Of a DNA stretch of 64,000 nucleotides, positions 61,415 to 64,000 are shown piece after piece; within the stretch, counting starts at the first letter, position 1; every line of letters starts with the position of its first letter. The position numbers and the translations under genes were made by a program. The notes under the pieces were generated by a model. The model made no database searches, had not been told where the DNA came from, and worked only from the letters and a program-made list of their open reading frames with translations. Source of the DNA: Holacanthus passer (taxonomy: Eukaryota > Chordata > Actinopteri > Pomacanthidae); NCBI GenBank assembly GCA_025331565.1, contig JAFREQ010000011.1, positions 13,040,001-13,104,000 on the forward strand. Reading direction: 5' to 3'.

Positions 61415-64000
61415 ATGGAGAAGGTAGCGGAGCCGTCTTGGACTTCTTCGTACACCTACCAGGTGAGCAAGCACAGTGCGGAGATGCTACACAACCTCAA
61501 CGTTCAGAGGAAAGATGGAGGCAGGTTCTGCGACGTGATCCTGCGCGTCGGCGAGGAGAGCTTCCCTGCCCACAAGGCTGTGCTGGCCGCCTGCAGCGAG
61601 TACTTCGAGTCGGTGTTCAGCCGCCAGACGGAGGGCGACGGCGACGCCAAGGAGCTGGAGATGCACACGATCAGCCCCAAAGTTTTCAAAGACGTCCTGG
61701 ACTTCGCCTACACCTCCAGGATCGTGGTGCGGCTCGAGTGCTTCCCGGAGTTGATGACAGCCGCCAAGTTCCTCCTCATGCGCTCGGTTATAGAAATCTG
61801 TCAGGAGGTGATCAAGCAGTCCAACGTGCAGATCCTCGTCCCGACCTCCCGCGGGGGGGACGCCAGCCTCTTCCAGGCCGCCGGGGCCACGGAGCTGGGT
61901 TTCCCGGCGGCGGCGCAGCAGGAGCTGGTGAACGGCTCGGGGATGCTGGTGAACGGGCAGAGCTTTGCTAACAGCGCGCAGATGCACGCGGACGGGAGCG
62001 AAGACGCCGCCGCCGTGCTGCTGGAGGACGGCGGGGAGGCGCCGATGCTGGAGCCCGTCGAAGGGCTGTCCGGCTCCCCTTCAGCGGAAGTACCGGGCTT
62101 CCAACACGACGCTGGCTCCCCCGGCTCGAAGAGGAGCAGGGGGAGACCGAAGAAACCTGGCGGGGTCGCGGAGGCTTTACATTTCAACCACGGCAGCCTG
62201 AAGGACAACGGGCTGTTTCCGTGCGGGACCTGCGGGAAAGCGTTCACAGAAGCCTCCCGCTTGAAGAACCACGAAGCGCAGCACGGAGCTCACAGCGGCG
62301 GCGGCGGCGGCGGCGGGGTCCACTCCGCCGGGGACAGCCTGTCAGTGGCGGGCGGCGCGGCTCTCGGCTCCCAGCCCGGGCTGCTGGAGAACGGCGTGCA
62401 GGTCCACGGAGGGCTGACGATGGACAACGGCCGCAAACGGGAGAGGACCCGGCGGCACGTCGGCTGTGACATTTGCGGGAAAGTGTTCCGCGACGTGTAC
62501 CACCTGAACCGACACAAGCTCTCCCACTCCGGGGAGAAGCCGTACGCCTGCCATGTGTGCGGGCTCCGGTTCAAACGCAAGGACCGGATGTCGTACCATG
62601 TGCGGTCCCACGACGGCTCTGTCGGCAAACCGTACGTGTGCCAAAGCTGTGGTAAAGGTTTCTCCAGGTGAGTTCACCCATTGACAGTGTTGTGGCTGTG
62701 CTGTCATGCCCGGGAGTCCCAAACCATCCGTGACTCCCTGCACAGATCACATCCTGTTCCTTCAACAAAACCTGGTCCTGATCCTGATCACAAACTGATG
62801 CAGACACATAATGTAGTTTCTACTTAATCACCAGCAGCCTTGAGTCAGGATCTAGTCTCAAAACAATGAAATCAGTTAAGCAACACAACAGTGCTTCTTG
62901 TGAATTGGCACCAATTAACAAACAGGACAGGCTTCATACTCTAAACTGGGTATTATCAGTCAACCTTATGTAAGCCCTGACACACCCTGTAATGTGAACA
63001 CACCAGTCTTTCAGTTTCTGTTAAAAAAAAAACTGAGACCTGTCATCTGTGTCATTTGGCTTCAGTCACACAACACAAACCTGTTTCCCAGGCTCAGTCT
63101 TCTCAGGCCCTGTCGCAAGCTCACTGTCGCCACCTACTGCTTCGGAGGTTAAAATACACGCAGACAATAAATGAAAACTACTCACGAGTAGTTGCATGCA
63201 AACTGTTAAAAGGAGGCACAAATATGATGAGGGAGAAGGGGAAGGTTTGTGACAGAGCTGTTAATAAATGTGTGAAGAGAAGATGCAATGGTTGAGTCCA
63301 CTCAGGTTTGCTACATTAACACACAGAGTGTTTTGGGGTTCATTATTTCAGCAGACAGTAGACAAACGGTTACAGAGCATGTCACATAACCGAAACATCC
63401 AATAATGTTTGGGCTCTGGCATTTTACAAGGCGTTTGTAGTGACAACACAACATTTATGCAATGTTTAAACATTAAGACATGTATAACTGTGCATGTTGT
63501 CGTAATAGAGGCAATCATCACCCACTGAAGTAGTTGATGCTTATGAGTGAAAATGAGCATCCTTCACAACAAAGTTTGAACAGCAGAGAGGTTTTTTTTT
63601 ATAGATAAAAGAAGAAATTCTACTGCTAAGAAAAGGCATATAAAGCTGTGTAGAAATGTTCTAGAAATTAATCATAGACAAACACTAACATTATTTTCCA
63701 TATTTCTTTCCAGACCGGACCACCTGAATGGACATATCAAACAGGTTCACACAACAGAGAGACCCCACAAGTGCCAGGTAACATTAAGGATTTATGCGTC
63801 AGACTTTGTATCCCACAGCCCAGCTAATGATGGTTAAACCTTAAGAGAGGTGTTAACATGTTGATATCCGTATTGCAGATTTGTAATGCCTCTTTTGCCA
63901 CGAGAGATCGCCTCCGATCACACCTTGCATGCCATGAGGACAAAATCCCCTGCAAAGTTTGTGGCAAGTTCCTGCGAGCTGCCTACATGACGGACCACCT
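61415..64000 (+). CDS. patz1: POZ/BTB and AT-hook-containing zinc finger protein 1 (3' end missing)
   Basis: PATZ1 is a nuclear transcription regulator that dimerises through its BTB domain and binds DNA by an AT hook and C2H2 fingers. Exons visible are 61415-62667, 63714-63777 and 63879-64000 (cut by the window edge). The start MEKVAEPSWTSSYTYQVSKH is preferred over the ATG at 61400: better initiation context (G at -3 and +4) and alignment to the known N-terminus. BTB about residues 16-145: GGRFCDVILRVGEESFPAHK, LDFAYTSRIVVRLECFPELM, VIEICQEVIKQSNVQILVP. AT hook near 235-245 (RGRPKKPG). C2H2 fingers follow: CGTCGKAFTEASRLKNHEAQH, CDICGKVFRDVYHLNRHKLSH, CHVCGLRFKRKDRMSYHVRSH, one split across exons 1-2 (CQSCGKGFS + RPDHLNGHIKQVH), then CNASFATRDRLRSHLACH and the start of a further finger. 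The Gly-rich linker between fingers 1 and 2 is low complexity. Confidence 0.94.
62668..63713 (+). other. patz1 intron 1
   Basis: This 1.05 kb intron has a GTGAGT donor and a tttccag acceptor. I see no exon or recognised repeat within it. Confidence 0.7.

Noticed and set aside
61438..61987. Long alternative frames on both strands over patz1 exon 1 (177 and 166 codons)
   Set aside because: GC-rich coding sequence opens all frames. The BTB and zinc-finger frame is the only one with recognisable domains.

Overview
The window is vertebrate, almost certainly teleost fish, genomic DNA. Genes are split into many short exons with GT-AG introns. The repeats are fish-type: degraded Tc1/mariner copies, short inverted-repeat elements, a hAT-like element and LINE tails. 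Eight complete protein-coding genes and one truncated gene can be assembled exon by exon by homology and splice phase. Percomorph fish is a reasonable guess; the species is not identifiable by eye. No rRNA, tRNA, CRISPR or prokaryotic feature was seen.

Layout. 1-8947: no recognisable coding exon; AT-rich, with transposon fragments; possibly in part the 3' UTR of frs3. 8948-14179 (minus): frs3, an FGF-receptor docking protein, with a GC-rich probable promoter near 15.87-16.2 kb. 19915-20612 (plus): tspo. 21610-22857 (minus): uqcc2. 22991-24336 (plus): tomm6, sharing a very short divergent promoter with uqcc2. 24815-25609 (plus): a single-exon gene resembling the C1orf74/UPF0739 family. 26984-28645 (minus): sirt4. 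30352-37241 (minus): a 17-exon, two-lobed transferrin-family gene that has lost most iron and carbonate ligands. 38015-47164 (minus): sfi1, 30 coding exons. 49034-59160 (plus): eif4enif1 (4E-T), head to head with sfi1. 61415 to the window end (plus): patz1, cut off inside its third coding exon.

Context. The frs3 and tomm6 neighbourhood recalls human 6p21, where uqcc2 also lies more distantly. The sfi1, eif4enif1 and patz1 block is the same neighbourhood as human 22q12.2. The window therefore joins two blocks that are separate in human, with the transferrin-like gene and sirt4 between them. Four consecutive or near-consecutive genes (tspo, uqcc2, tomm6, sirt4) encode mitochondrial proteins.

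The points most worth following up are: the transferrin-like protein, whose reading frame is intact although its metal site is eroded in both lobes; a one-base excess in an A5 run that breaks the eif4enif1 frame; a predicted GC-AG intron in eif4enif1; and a three-copy repeat family with a conserved internal hairpin. Exon coordinates come from hand reading of splice sites and phase. They are consistent in every gene except at the one eif4enif1 junction noted.
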